A DNA stretch of 11,937 nt from Candidatus Gastranaerophilales bacterium (GCA_900766355.1 CAAFVD010000057.1:1-11937), one strand, 5' to 3'; shown: positions 1-5,999, counted from the first letter of the stretch. The notes: generated by a model from the letters alone, not told the origin. Translations and numbers: made by a program.

Positions 1-6
1 ATATTG

Positions 7-52
7 CCTCCTATTACAATTTAATTATACTAAAATTCACATTCTATGTCAA
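7..52 (-). promoter_or_regulatory. Consensus sigma-A promoter and RBS for a gene left of the window
   Basis: Reading leftward, a -35 box TTGACA (52 to 47) and a -10 box TATAAT (29 to 24) are separated by exactly 17 nt, a perfect consensus match. An AGGAGG ribosome-binding site (12 to 7) follows and would place a start codon at or just beyond position 1. The transcript leader would be only about 15-20 nt. The gene itself lies outside the window, so its product is unknown. A promoter this close to consensus suggests strong basal expression. Confidence 0.75.
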
Positions 53-87
53 AACTTTTGGACTAAATAGGGTTGGTAATATATAAC

Positions 88-116
88 AAAAAAAGATATA
101 TCATAACTGATACATC
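88..116 (-). terminator. Intrinsic terminator of the NrdD-like gene
   Basis: On the minus strand, directly after the TAA stop at 119-117, GATGTATC (116-109) pairs with GATATATC (102-95), including one G-U pair, around a 6-nt loop. A run of seven T (94-88) follows. It ends transcription of the small gene before the promoter of the next leftward gene. Confidence 0.75.
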
Positions 117-389
117 TTAGTTTGCTTTCATATGTTTTACACGGCTTTCAACTTCATCACGTTTTGCATCATTAAATCTATCTAATGTTCCAACAAGATA
201 ACCAGTAATTCTTCTTATTCTTTGGAATGGTACTGGAGTAATATGATAGTGTAAATTAACATAATCACCATCTAATTCAATATCAATACCTTCAAGATTA
301 GCTTCTCCATATTTTTTTATGCCTCTTTCAATGTAGGCATTCTTTTCTTCTTCTGATATTTGTCCACCAGTTACTTTTACTTCTACCAT
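117..389 (-). CDS. Small NrdD C-terminus-like protein (stand-alone glycyl-radical-type domain)
   Basis: A 90-residue protein. Its last 33 residues resemble the extreme C-terminus of class III anaerobic ribonucleotide reductase (NrdD). RRITGYL (59-65), then RFNDAK (71-76), then EVESRVKH (79-86) match, by recollection, the E. coli NrdD tail pattern RRVCGYL...FNAGK..EV..RVKH, in which the glycine of the CGY/TGY motif carries the radical. Here that is Gly63. The first ~55 residues are a mixed alpha/beta segment unlike NrdD. The protein contains no cysteine, so the NrdD zinc site and active-site cysteines are absent. The ATG at 389 follows an AGGAAG-type RBS (about 406-399). It is divergent from a Crp/Fnr-type regulator. 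Related small proteins tend to be labelled anaerobic ribonucleoside-triphosphate reductase, but it cannot be a complete enzyme. Family likeness is fairly sure; function is inferred. Confidence 0.7.
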   Translation of the reverse strand: MVEVKVTGGQISEEEKNAYIERGIKKYGEANLEGIDIELDGDYVNLHYHITPVPFQRIRRITGYLVGTLDRFNDAKRDEVESRVKHMKAN

Positions 390-417
390 GTTTTTTACTT
401 CCTTTCGTTCTATTTGT

Positions 418-446
418 TTTACATTTTTTACTTATTATACTATAAT
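418..446 (+). promoter_or_regulatory. Promoter of the Crp/Fnr-type regulator gene
   Basis: The -35 box TTTACA (418-423) and -10 box TATAAT (441-446) have 17-nt spacing, so only one base of the two hexamers differs from consensus. Transcription would start near 453, about 36 nt before the ATG at 489. A minus-strand TATAAT (439-434) abuts it back to back and could serve the divergent NrdD-like gene, although no good -35 box is visible for that one. Confidence 0.65.
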
Positions 447-475
447 GTTGTAAATAAGTATGTTGTTTTTACAAC
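447..475 (+). promoter_or_regulatory. Inverted repeat in the crp leader, possible operator or RNA hairpin
   Basis: GTTGTAAA (447-454) and TTTACAAC (468-475) are perfect 8-bp inverted arms with a 13-nt spacer. The second arm can also fold with GTTGT (462-466). The repeat starts right after the -10 box of the regulator gene and ends just before its RBS (AAAGG, 477-481). It could be an autoregulatory site or an mRNA structure. The spacing is longer than a standard Crp or Fnr box, so the role is uncertain. Confidence 0.3.
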
Positions 476-488
476 GAAAGGTTCAAAT

Positions 489-1160
489 ATGATAAAAGAT
501 TTTTTTCTAAATGATTGTTTACTATTTAAAAATATGACTGATGATAATATTAAGTCATTATCAAACTGCTTTAAAATGAATATAAAGACTTATAAAAAGA
601 ATGATTACATTGTAAAAATGGATGATGATATTGAGTATATACATATAATATATAGTGGCACTTGCATTATCGAAGAAGAAGATTATTGGGGTAATCGTTC
701 AATAATGGATGTTGTTTTAAGAAACCAAGTATTTGGTATTTCATATGCATATGCTAATATTAAAAAATATCCTGTTTCATTAGTTGCCAAGGAAAAAACC
801 AAAGTTATTATAATTCCCGTTAGCAAAGTATTTTCTCCTTGTTCGAAACACTGTGTGCACCACAACACCCTAATTAAGAATGCGGTTGAAGTGCTTGCAA
901 TCAAAAATATCTCTCTTATGGAAAAGTTAGAACATATATCTAAACGTACTACTAGAGAAAAAATAATTTCTTTTTTATCTAGCTTTGCCACAAAAACTAA
1001 TAGTAATGACTTCTATATTCCTTTTGATCGCCAAGAACTTGCGGATTATCTTTTAGTTGACCGAAGTGCTCTATCCAGTGAGTTAAGTAAACTTAAAAAA
1101 AGTAATCTTATTGATTACCATAAAAATCACTTTATAATTAATTATGAAAATAAGCTCTAG
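489..1160 (+). CDS. Crp/Fnr family transcriptional regulator
   Basis: A 223-residue regulator. The N-terminal cyclic-nucleotide-binding-type beta barrel spans about residues 10-112 (GDYxxxx-like KKNDYIVKMDDD near 36, then YIHIIYSGTCIIEEE). A long dimerisation helix covers about 124-150. The C-terminal winged helix-turn-helix is near 178-206, with RQELADYLLVDRSALSSEL as the recognition region, typical of clostridial Crp/Fnr proteins. An upstream in-frame extension to 360 exists but is low-complexity and contains the promoter. The ATG at 489 has an AAAGG RBS at 477-481 and is preferred. Cys118 and Cys122 with His124/125 form a CxxxCxHH patch between sensor and helix, with further Cys at 10, 27 and 59. 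These could bind an Fe-S cluster or sense redox state, but this is inference. Likely targets are itself and the divergent NrdD-like gene. Confidence 0.88.
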   Translation: MIKDFFLNDCLLFKNMTDDNIKSLSNCFKMNIKTYKKNDYIVKMDDDIEYIHIIYSGTCIIEEEDYWGNRSIMDVVLRNQVFGISYAYANIKKYPVSLVAKEKTKVIIIPVSKVFSPCSKHCVHHNTLIKNAVEVLAIKNISLMEKLEHISKRTTREKIISFLSSFATKTNSNDFYIPFDRQELADYLLVDRSALSSELSKLKKSNLIDYHKNHFIINYENKL

Positions 1161-1184
1161 TATCAACTAGAACTTATTTTTTAT
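1147..1184. terminator. Shared bidirectional terminator containing both stop codons
   Basis: TCTAGT (1156-1161) pairs with ACTAGA (1166-1171) around loop ATCA. After one C/A mismatch the stem continues with AAAATAAG (1147-1154) against CTTATTTT (1173-1180). A T-rich tail follows on the plus strand, and TTTT follows on the minus strand. The TAG of the regulator (1158-1160) and the TAG of the hydrolase (1169-1167) both lie inside the hairpin, so one element ends both convergent genes. Confidence 0.7.
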
Positions 1185-2135
1185 TTCTTCAACAATTGCA
1201 TCTTTTAAAAGTCGTGTCTCAACATTTCCTAAATTAGTTAAAAAAATACATCTCAACTTGAAATCACTTGAAAATAAAATTAAGGTATTAGTACCAATAG
1301 TATCTCCACAATGGTAATATAGTAACTTATTGTTAACTTCTATTACTTGTATGCCATAACCATACTCAGTTTTGGTTCCATCATTTAAAGTATTTATTTT
1401 AAACATTGTTTGTTTTAATTTTGTTTCATTGCTTAATAAATAATCTATCCACTTATTTAAATCATTTATATTAGAATAAATACCACCATCACCTATGGTT
1501 GCACTACACCAGTATTGATCTTTTACTATTAACTCACCATTTTCAATAATATGGCCATAGGCCCTATTTGGTATTTCGGTAATTCCTTGGTAATTTACCA
1601 TTGTATTAGTCATACCAACTTCCTTGAATATTTTTCCTAAATATATAGCTATTTTTTCTTTACTTACTTCTTCGATAATTAAGCCTAAAAGAATGAAACC
1701 AGTATTACTATATTGATACTTACTACCAGGTTCAAAATAAGCTTGTGTAGTGGTTTGTAAAAATGTCAAAATATCTCTATCTAAGATTTGTTTGTCATCA
1801 TCTTTGTGAGGGACAGTTTCATAATCATAAATACCTGATGTATGTGTCAATAAATGTTTTATCGTAATTTTATTAAAGTATTCCGGTAAATCGTTAAATA
1901 TTTCTTTAATAGTTGTATCGTAATCTAGCAATTTATTTTCAACCAGTTTTATAATACCGTAGGCAATAAATTGTTTGCTAACTGATGCAAGTCTAAAATC
2001 AGTATCAAAACTAATATCATTACTATTTATATCTGTTAATTTGCCATTTACTTTGGTTATTTTTTGGTTTTCATCTTGATAATAAAATGCATAACCTTGT
2101 TCTTTATTTTTTAATACTTCATTTAATAAATTCAT
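1167..2135 (-). CDS. Beta-lactamase-fold serine hydrolase (class C / penicillin-binding-protein-like)
   Basis: A 322-residue protein of the Beta-lactamase family (PF00144), which includes class C beta-lactamases, D-aminopeptidases and esterases. The nucleophile motif SxxK is S51-V-S-K54. The second motif is Y142-S-N144 and the third is H275-C-G277. Also typical are HLLTHTSGIYDY (94-105), the GDGG loop (216-219) and YGYGIQV (258-264). No signal peptide or lipobox is visible, so it is probably cytosolic and unlikely to confer beta-lactam resistance; a peptidase or esterase role is more likely. A longer frame reaches 2225 but would run into the divergent sirtuin promoter. The ATG at 2135 has a GGTGGTGA RBS (2149-2142). 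A C-terminal extra domain is absent. The substrate cannot be read from the sequence. Confidence 0.85.
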   Translation of the reverse strand: MNLLNEVLKNKEQGYAFYYQDENQKITKVNGKLTDINSNDISFDTDFRLASVSKQFIAYGIIKLVENKLLDYDTTIKEIFNDLPEYFNKITIKHLLTHTSGIYDYETVPHKDDDKQILDRDILTFLQTTTQAYFEPGSKYQYSNTGFILLGLIIEEVSKEKIAIYLGKIFKEVGMTNTMVNYQGITEIPNRAYGHIIENGELIVKDQYWCSATIGDGGIYSNINDLNKWIDYLLSNETKLKQTMFKINTLNDGTKTEYGYGIQVIEVNNKLLYYHCGDTIGTNTLILFSSDFKLRCIFLTNLGNVETRLLKDAIVEEIKNKF

Positions 2136-2151
2136 TTTAATCACCACCAGT

Positions 2152-2160
2152 ATTATACCA
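2152..2160 (-). promoter_or_regulatory. Extended -10 promoter of the serine hydrolase gene
   Basis: On the minus strand TGGTATAAT (2160-2152) fits the extended -10 pattern TGnTATAAT; no convincing -35 box is seen. The predicted start near 2145 is only about 10 nt before the ATG at 2135, which would truncate the GGTGGTGA RBS. The mRNA may therefore be nearly leaderless, or the true start may lie slightly upstream. Confidence 0.5.
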
Positions 2161-2164
2161 TAAT

Positions 2165-2193
2165 TTGAATAAAATTTCTTTTTATGATATAAT
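2165..2193 (+). promoter_or_regulatory. Promoter of the sirtuin gene
   Basis: TTGAAT (2165-2170), 17 nt, then TATAAT (2188-2193), with the extended -10 TG at 2185-2186. Transcription would start near 2200, followed by the TTGAGGT RBS (2204-2210) and the ATG at 2217. It lies back to back with the hydrolase promoter. Confidence 0.65.
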
Positions 2194-2216
2194 TTTACAT
2201 AGATTGAGGTAGTACT

Positions 2217-2945
2217 ATGGAACAATTACAAAAATTAAAAGAGATTATTAAAAATTCAAATAACATTGTATTTTTCGGTGGAGCTGGAGTTTCAACCGAA
2301 AGTAACATTCCAGATTTTAGAAGTGATACTGGATTATATAAACAAAAAAAATATGGATATAACGCTGAAGAAATTTTATCAAGAACATTTTTTAATAACC
2401 ATAAAGATATTTTTTATAAGTTCTATTTCGATGAAATGCTTCATCCTAATGCTAGACCTAATAAAGCTCATCTTGCGCTTGCAACTCTTGAAAAAGAAGG
2501 AAAACTAAGAGCCGTAATAACTCAAAACATTGATGGACTTCATCAAGATGCTGGTAGTAAAAACGTAATTGAGTTGCATGGTAGTGTAAGAAGAAATCAC
2601 TGTATAAAATGTCGTGGCTTTTATAATGAAGAAGAAATGATTAAATATCAAGGTATATGTCCTGTATGTGGTAGTTATATAAAGCCCGATGTTGTCTTAT
2701 ACGAAGAAAGTTTAAATGATAATGTTGTTGATAAAGCTATCTATTACATCTCTACTTGTGATGTATTAATCGTAGGTGGTACTTCTCTTAGTGTGTATCC
2801 TGCCGCTTCATTTATTAGATATTTTAAAGGTAAGTATCTAATACTAATAAATCGTGACAAAACAAGTTATGACGATTATGCTAGCATTGTAATTCATGAT
2901 TCAATTGGTAAAGTATTAGAAAGAGTAATAAATCAAAAAATGTAA
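2217..2945 (+). CDS. cobB: NAD-dependent protein deacylase, Sir2 family (sirtuin)
   Basis: A 242-residue single-domain sirtuin that removes acetyl groups from lysines in cytosolic proteins, using NAD+ and yielding nicotinamide and O-acetyl-ADP-ribose. NAD-binding motifs: GAGVSTESNIPDFRS (22-36), TQNID (102-106) and GGTSLSVYPAA (187-197). The catalytic base is His121 in ELHGS. The zinc ribbon is complete: Cys129, Cys132, Cys148, Cys151. The Tyr-x-x-Arg pair that marks SIRT5-like desuccinylases is not seen after the PDFRS loop, so plain deacetylation is the better guess; it most resembles Thermotoga-type bacterial Sir2 (class U). The ATG at 2217 has a GAGG-type RBS. Divergent from the serine hydrolase and convergent with the ABC operon, it appears to be a single-gene unit. 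Confidence 0.93.
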   Translation: MEQLQKLKEIIKNSNNIVFFGGAGVSTESNIPDFRSDTGLYKQKKYGYNAEEILSRTFFNNHKDIFYKFYFDEMLHPNARPNKAHLALATLEKEGKLRAVITQNIDGLHQDAGSKNVIELHGSVRRNHCIKCRGFYNEEEMIKYQGICPVCGSYIKPDVVLYEESLNDNVVDKAIYYISTCDVLIVGGTSLSVYPAASFIRYFKGKYLILINRDKTSYDDYASIVIHDSIGKVLERVINQKM

Positions 2946-2970
2946 AGGTAATATACCTTTACATTTTTTA
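2935..2970. terminator. Bidirectional terminator between sirtuin and ABC ATPase genes
   Basis: TGTAAAGGTA (2941-2950) and TACCTTTACA (2954-2963) form a perfect 10-bp stem with a 3-nt loop, extended by a run of A against a run of T on the outside. T runs therefore follow the stem on both strands. It overlaps the sirtuin TAA stop and ends just before the ATPase stop at 2968. Confidence 0.85.
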
Positions 2971-3765
2971 TCCTAGAATCATTTTATCATCTAATTGTAT
3001 GTCATCATCTTTTTCGAATTTTTCTAGTAACTCTTGAACGGTTAGATTTTTCTTTTCTTCACCTGAAATGTCAAAAATAACTCTTCCTTCATTTAACATA
3101 ATTAATCTATTACCATATTTTATAGCATCACGCATATTGTGAGTTATCATCAAAGTTGTTATTTTTTCTTCTTCTACTATTTTTGAAGTTAATTCCAAAA
3201 CTACTTTAGCTGTTTTAGGGTCAAGAGCTGCTGTATGCTCATCAAGAAGTAGAATATCTGGTCTTTGTATTGTTGCCATTAATAATGTTACTGCTTGTCT
3301 TTGACCACCTGATAACAAACCGACTTTTTGTTCAAGGCGATTTTCTAACCCTAAATTCAAGCTTTTTAGTTTATTTACACAAGCTTCTCGATCTCCTTTA
3401 TTGAAGCCCCATTTTAGGGTTTTCTTTTTAGTTCTTCTGGTTGCAAGCATCATATTTTCTTCAATATTCATTTGTGATGCGGTACCCATATTAGGATCTT
3501 GGAATACTCTACCTAGATAAGCGGCCCTTTTATATTCTGGAAGTTTAGTTACATCTTTCCCAGCGATCTTTATTGTTCCACTATCAAGTGTAATCGCACC
3601 TGCTATTGCGTTCATCAAGGTTGATTTACCTGAGCCATTTCCACCAATGATTGTTACAAAGTCACCTTCTTTTATTTCTAAATTTAAATGATTAATCGCA
3701 ACTCTATCATCTTCGGGGTTTGTTGAAACTTTAAATACTTTTAAAGCATCGTTTATTTCTAACAT
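2968..3765 (-). CDS. ABC importer ATPase (TrpXYZ-like system)
   Basis: A 265-residue nucleotide-binding subunit that powers import through the adjoining permease from the inner membrane face. Walker A is GGNGSGKST (41-49), the Q-loop FQD (88-90), the signature LSGGQ (151-155), Walker B ILLLDE (171-176) and the switch histidine His209 in MITHNM. A His directly after the catalytic Glu (LLLDEHTAALDP) is usual in this branch of ATPases paired with ABC_sub_bind lipoproteins. The ATG at 3765 lies 4 nt after the permease TAG, which suggests translational coupling. A TTG at 3780 preceded by AAAGGGTGA is an alternative start that adds five residues. It is the last gene of the operon and ends at the shared terminator. 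Confidence 0.88.
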   Translation of the reverse strand: MLEINDALKVFKVSTNPEDDRVAINHLNLEIKEGDFVTIIGGNGSGKSTLMNAIAGAITLDSGTIKIAGKDVTKLPEYKRAAYLGRVFQDPNMGTASQMNIEENMMLATRRTKKKTLKWGFNKGDREACVNKLKSLNLGLENRLEQKVGLLSGGQRQAVTLLMATIQRPDILLLDEHTAALDPKTAKVVLELTSKIVEEEKITTLMITHNMRDAIKYGNRLIMLNEGRVIFDISGEEKKNLTVQELLEKFEKDDDIQLDDKMILG

Positions 3766-3769
3766 ATTT

Positions 3770-4732
3770 CTAGTTTCCAAGCAAATCACCCTTTCTTTTG
3801 CTTTTATTTTTTGATATTGCTTTTTTAACAAGAGGTATAACCAAGACAATTGTTATTAATAAAGCATATAATAGTTTTTTACAGTAATCTGGTAAACCTA
3901 ATTTTAAAGCTAAGCATATTACTAAATAATAGATAACAGCACCAAATGTAACTGATAATATCCAATTTTTAAATGAACGTTTACCAAAGATTGCTTCACC
4001 TATTATTATTGATGCTAGTCCTATTACTAATACACCAACACCCATAGTATTATTTGCGGTACGATTAACTTGAGTATACAATGCTCCGCTCATAGCAATT
4101 AATGCATTACTTATACCAAGTCCTAAAATAATCATTAATGAAGTATTTATACCTTGCGCTCTAGACATTGCCTCATTCATACCAGTAGATCTTACTGACA
4201 TACCAATCTCTGTTCCAAAGAAGAAATAGATAATTGCTAATACTAAGACAACTAATAAAATATTAATAAATATTATGTTATAGTTTTTAGCACTAAAGAA
4301 TCCTAAGAAAGTATCATATATAGTTTTAATAACTACTCCATTAGTATTCTTACCATTTAGGTATACATTTGAAGCATAACCACTTGTATTTCCTTTTGAG
4401 CCAAAGCCCATAATAAACATGTTTATTGAAAATAAAGCAGTCATAGTGATTATACCTGAAAGTAATTTAGGGATTCTCAACTTAGTGTGTAATACACCAG
4501 TAATTATACCTGCTAAAAATCCACAAACAATACTTATAAGTAGAGATAAAAAGGGATTCAAACTATGATATAAACAAATAGCAACAACTGCTCCCCCTAA
4601 TGTATAACTTCCTTCTGCCCCTAAATCGGCAAAATCTAAAATACGATATGATATGAATATACCAAGTGCTAATACACTATATGGTAATCCAAATTTTAAC
4701 ACATCGATAAAGAAATTTAAAAATCCTTCCAT
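3770..4732 (-). CDS. ABC importer permease (BPD_transp_2 family, TrpXYZ-like)
   Basis: A 320-residue integral membrane protein of the branched-chain amino acid/ribose permease superfamily (PF02653). About nine hydrophobic segments can be seen, near residues 14-35, 45-56, 60-80, 90-109, 153-172, 197-218, 232-248, 258-276 and 285-302. Landmarks are FADLGAEGSYTLGGA (34-48), SGALYTQ (215-221) and GLASIIIGEAIFG (238-250), the last probably the coupling helix that touches the ATPase. The C-terminus is lysine-rich (cytosolic). The ATG at 4732 has an AAAGGA RBS and lies 13 nt after the receptor stop. The protein presumably works as a homodimer with two copies of the ATPase. No substrate can be read from it alone; the operon leader points to tyrosine or aromatic amino acids. 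Confidence 0.88.
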   Translation of the reverse strand: MEGFLNFFIDVLKFGLPYSVLALGIFISYRILDFADLGAEGSYTLGGAVVAICLYHSLNPFLSLLISIVCGFLAGIITGVLHTKLRIPKLLSGIITMTALFSINMFIMGFGSKGNTSGYASNVYLNGKNTNGVVIKTIYDTFLGFFSAKNYNIIFINILLVVLVLAIIYFFFGTEIGMSVRSTGMNEAMSRAQGINTSLMIILGLGISNALIAMSGALYTQVNRTANNTMGVGVLVIGLASIIIGEAIFGKRSFKNWILSVTFGAVIYYLVICLALKLGLPDYCKKLLYALLITIVLVIPLVKKAISKNKSKRKGDLLGN

Positions 4733-4745
4733 AAATATATCCTTT

Positions 4746-5744
4746 TTATTTCATTCGTTTTTTTATTGAATCTGGTATTGTAATACCTAATTTATTTACA
4801 CTTTCTTCATTAATAACAATGTCTAATTCTTCTGGTGATGTTTGCATTCCTACAGGAATATTACTAGGACTTACATTGTTAAATAAAATTTGTATTGCTT
4901 GATTTGCGGTTTGTTTACCTAATGCATAGTAGTTAACACCATATGTAATAGTTCCACCACCTAAAACGCAACCAGCCTCACCACAAATTGTTGGAATCTT
5001 CTTTTCATCAGTAACAGATGTAACGGCTGGCATGTTTGCGGCAATCAAATTATCGGTAGGAATATATATAGCTGTGCATCCATCACTGATTAAAGCTGAT
5101 ACTGTAGCTGCAATATCTGATGCATCAGAAACAGTTCTTACTTTACATTCTAAATTTTGATTTACTGCTTCTGCTTTAGCAAGATCTGCTTGTACACCAG
5201 AGTTTATTTCTGAAACATTATATATAATACCAAATTTTTCAGTATCAGGAAGCAATTCTTTTAATAATTGAATTTGCTCCTTTACAGGGTTAATATCAGA
5301 AGTACCTGTTACATTTTTACCAGGTTTTTCATTTGATTCAACTAATCCTGCTTTTACCGCATCAGTAACTGCTGTAAATAAAATAGGAATATTTTTACCT
5401 TCTATTTCAGCCGCATTTTGTAATGCCACTGCCGCATCAGTTGCGATACCAAGAACTAAATCACAACTTCTTACTAAATCTGTTGCCATTTGGTTAACAG
5501 TATTAGGATCACCTTCAGGATTCTTTACAGTAATACTAATATTTTGTTTATCGACATAACCCGCTTCTTTCAGTTGATCTATAAAGCCTTCTCTTGCGCT
5601 ATCCAACGCACTATGTGTTGCTAATTGTAAAATACCAATCTTAACAACTTTAGTCTCTTCATTGCCTTTAGTTTTACAAGAAACAAGACTAACACCTAAA
5701 ACAACTAAACAAATAATAAATAATAAATTTTTTAATTTTTTCAT
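4746..5744 (-). CDS. ABC transporter substrate-binding lipoprotein (ABC_sub_bind / TrpX-like)
   Basis: A 332-residue receptor of the ABC_sub_bind family (PF04392). It has a lipoprotein signal: KK at 2-3, hydrophobic core 7-20, lipobox LVSC with Cys23 as the lipidated residue, then a charged linker. The mature part begins KIGILQLATHSALDSAREGF (36-55), typical of the family, and has the two-lobed periplasmic-binding-protein fold with motifs GIATDAAVALQNA and PTDNLIAANMP. It would sit on the outer face of the membrane and hand substrate to the permease. Streptococcal TrpX, a tryptophan receptor, belongs to this family. The ATG at 5744 has an AGGAGG RBS (5756-5751). It is first in the operon and directly follows an attenuator terminator, so its expression probably depends on the upstream Tyr/Phe-rich leader peptide. 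Confidence 0.9.
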   Translation of the reverse strand: MKKLKNLLFIICLVVLGVSLVSCKTKGNEETKVVKIGILQLATHSALDSAREGFIDQLKEAGYVDKQNISITVKNPEGDPNTVNQMATDLVRSCDLVLGIATDAAVALQNAAEIEGKNIPILFTAVTDAVKAGLVESNEKPGKNVTGTSDINPVKEQIQLLKELLPDTEKFGIIYNVSEINSGVQADLAKAEAVNQNLECKVRTVSDASDIAATVSALISDGCTAIYIPTDNLIAANMPAVTSVTDEKKIPTICGEAGCVLGGGTITYGVNYYALGKQTANQAIQILFNNVSPSNIPVGMQTSPEELDIVINEESVNKLGITIPDSIKKRMK

Positions 5745-5756
5745 AATAAACCTCCT

Positions 5757-5798
5757 AAAAAAATGAAAAAATGTTACTACCTAATAAGTAATAACATT
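5757..5798 (-). terminator. Attenuator terminator (segments 4:5) before the ABC operon
   Basis: On the minus strand AATGTTATTAC (5798-5788) pairs with GTAGTAACATT (5780-5770), 11 bp with one G-U pair and a 7-nt loop. A long T-rich tract interrupted by a single CA follows (5769-5757). It ends directly before the receptor's AGGAGG, so an active terminator would silence the whole operon. Its left arm is also complementary to an upstream antiterminator segment. Confidence 0.85.
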
Positions 5799-5914
5799 GT
5801 AAGTTCTTTGATATTTTCACTTAAGTTATTACTTACCTTTTTATGAGTCGTAAATAACTTAAGTAAACTTCCACGCCAAAAGGCCAAGGGAATTATTCGT
5901 TATTAACGACACTC
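5785..5914 (-). promoter_or_regulatory. Alternative RNA structures of a tyrosine/phenylalanine attenuator
   Basis: Three overlapping pairings lie upstream of the terminator. Segment 1 (5914-5899, inside the leader ORF) pairs with segment 2 (5858-5845): GAGT/ACTC, CGT/ACG and AATAAC/GTTATT, 13 bp with a 2-nt bulge and one T-T mismatch. Segment 2 in its longer form (5864-5853, ACTTAAGTTATT) pairs with segment 3 (5830-5819, AATAACTTAAGT), 12 bp perfect. Segment 3 (5835-5825) pairs with segment 4 (5795-5785), 11 bp perfect, and segment 4 is the 5' arm of the terminator. Each pairing excludes its neighbours, so 1:2 with 3:4 means readthrough and 2:3 with 4:5 means termination. The pairings are read directly; the mechanism is inferred. 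Confidence 0.75.
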
Positions 5915-5967
5915 ACTTGGAAGTAATAATAAAAATATGAAAATGTAAAAGACTTAGTTAATTGCAT
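5893..5967 (-). CDS. Tyr/Phe-rich leader peptide of the ABC transporter operon
   Basis: A 24-codon ORF: ATG at 5967, TAA at 5895-5893, and a strong GAAGGAG RBS (5983-5977) 9 nt before the ATG. Residues 7-16 hold four Phe and four Tyr, and residues 11-16 read YFYYYF, six aromatic codons in a row (5937-5920). The last codons (V18 to N23) form segment 1 of the downstream attenuator. The length, codon run, RBS and position about 100 nt before a U-tailed terminator match classical attenuator leader peptides such as those of phe and his operons in Enterobacteria. The peptide itself probably has no function after translation; it measures charged tRNA-Tyr (and perhaps tRNA-Phe). It is too short for routine gene callers. 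No T-box motif is present in the leader. Confidence 0.8.
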   Translation of the reverse strand: MQLTKSFTFSYFYYYFQVSVVNNE

Positions 5968-5999
5968 ATTTTCTTTCTCCTTCATATAATTACACCAAA

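Noticed and set aside
360..488. In-frame upstream extension of the Crp/Fnr gene
   Set aside because: Low-complexity Tyr/Phe/Leu-rich translation of AT-rich promoter DNA that overlaps the divergent gene; the ATG at 489 has its own RBS and promoter.
683..991. 102-aa minus-strand frame inside the regulator gene
   Set aside because: Antisense shadow of a well-supported gene; no RBS or domain.
5745..5993. T-box or known metabolite riboswitch in the ABC operon leader
   Set aside because: The conserved T-box sequence and specifier-loop elements were looked for and not found, and no TPP, SAM, lysine, purine, glycine or c-di-GMP core was recognised; a leader peptide explains the region better.
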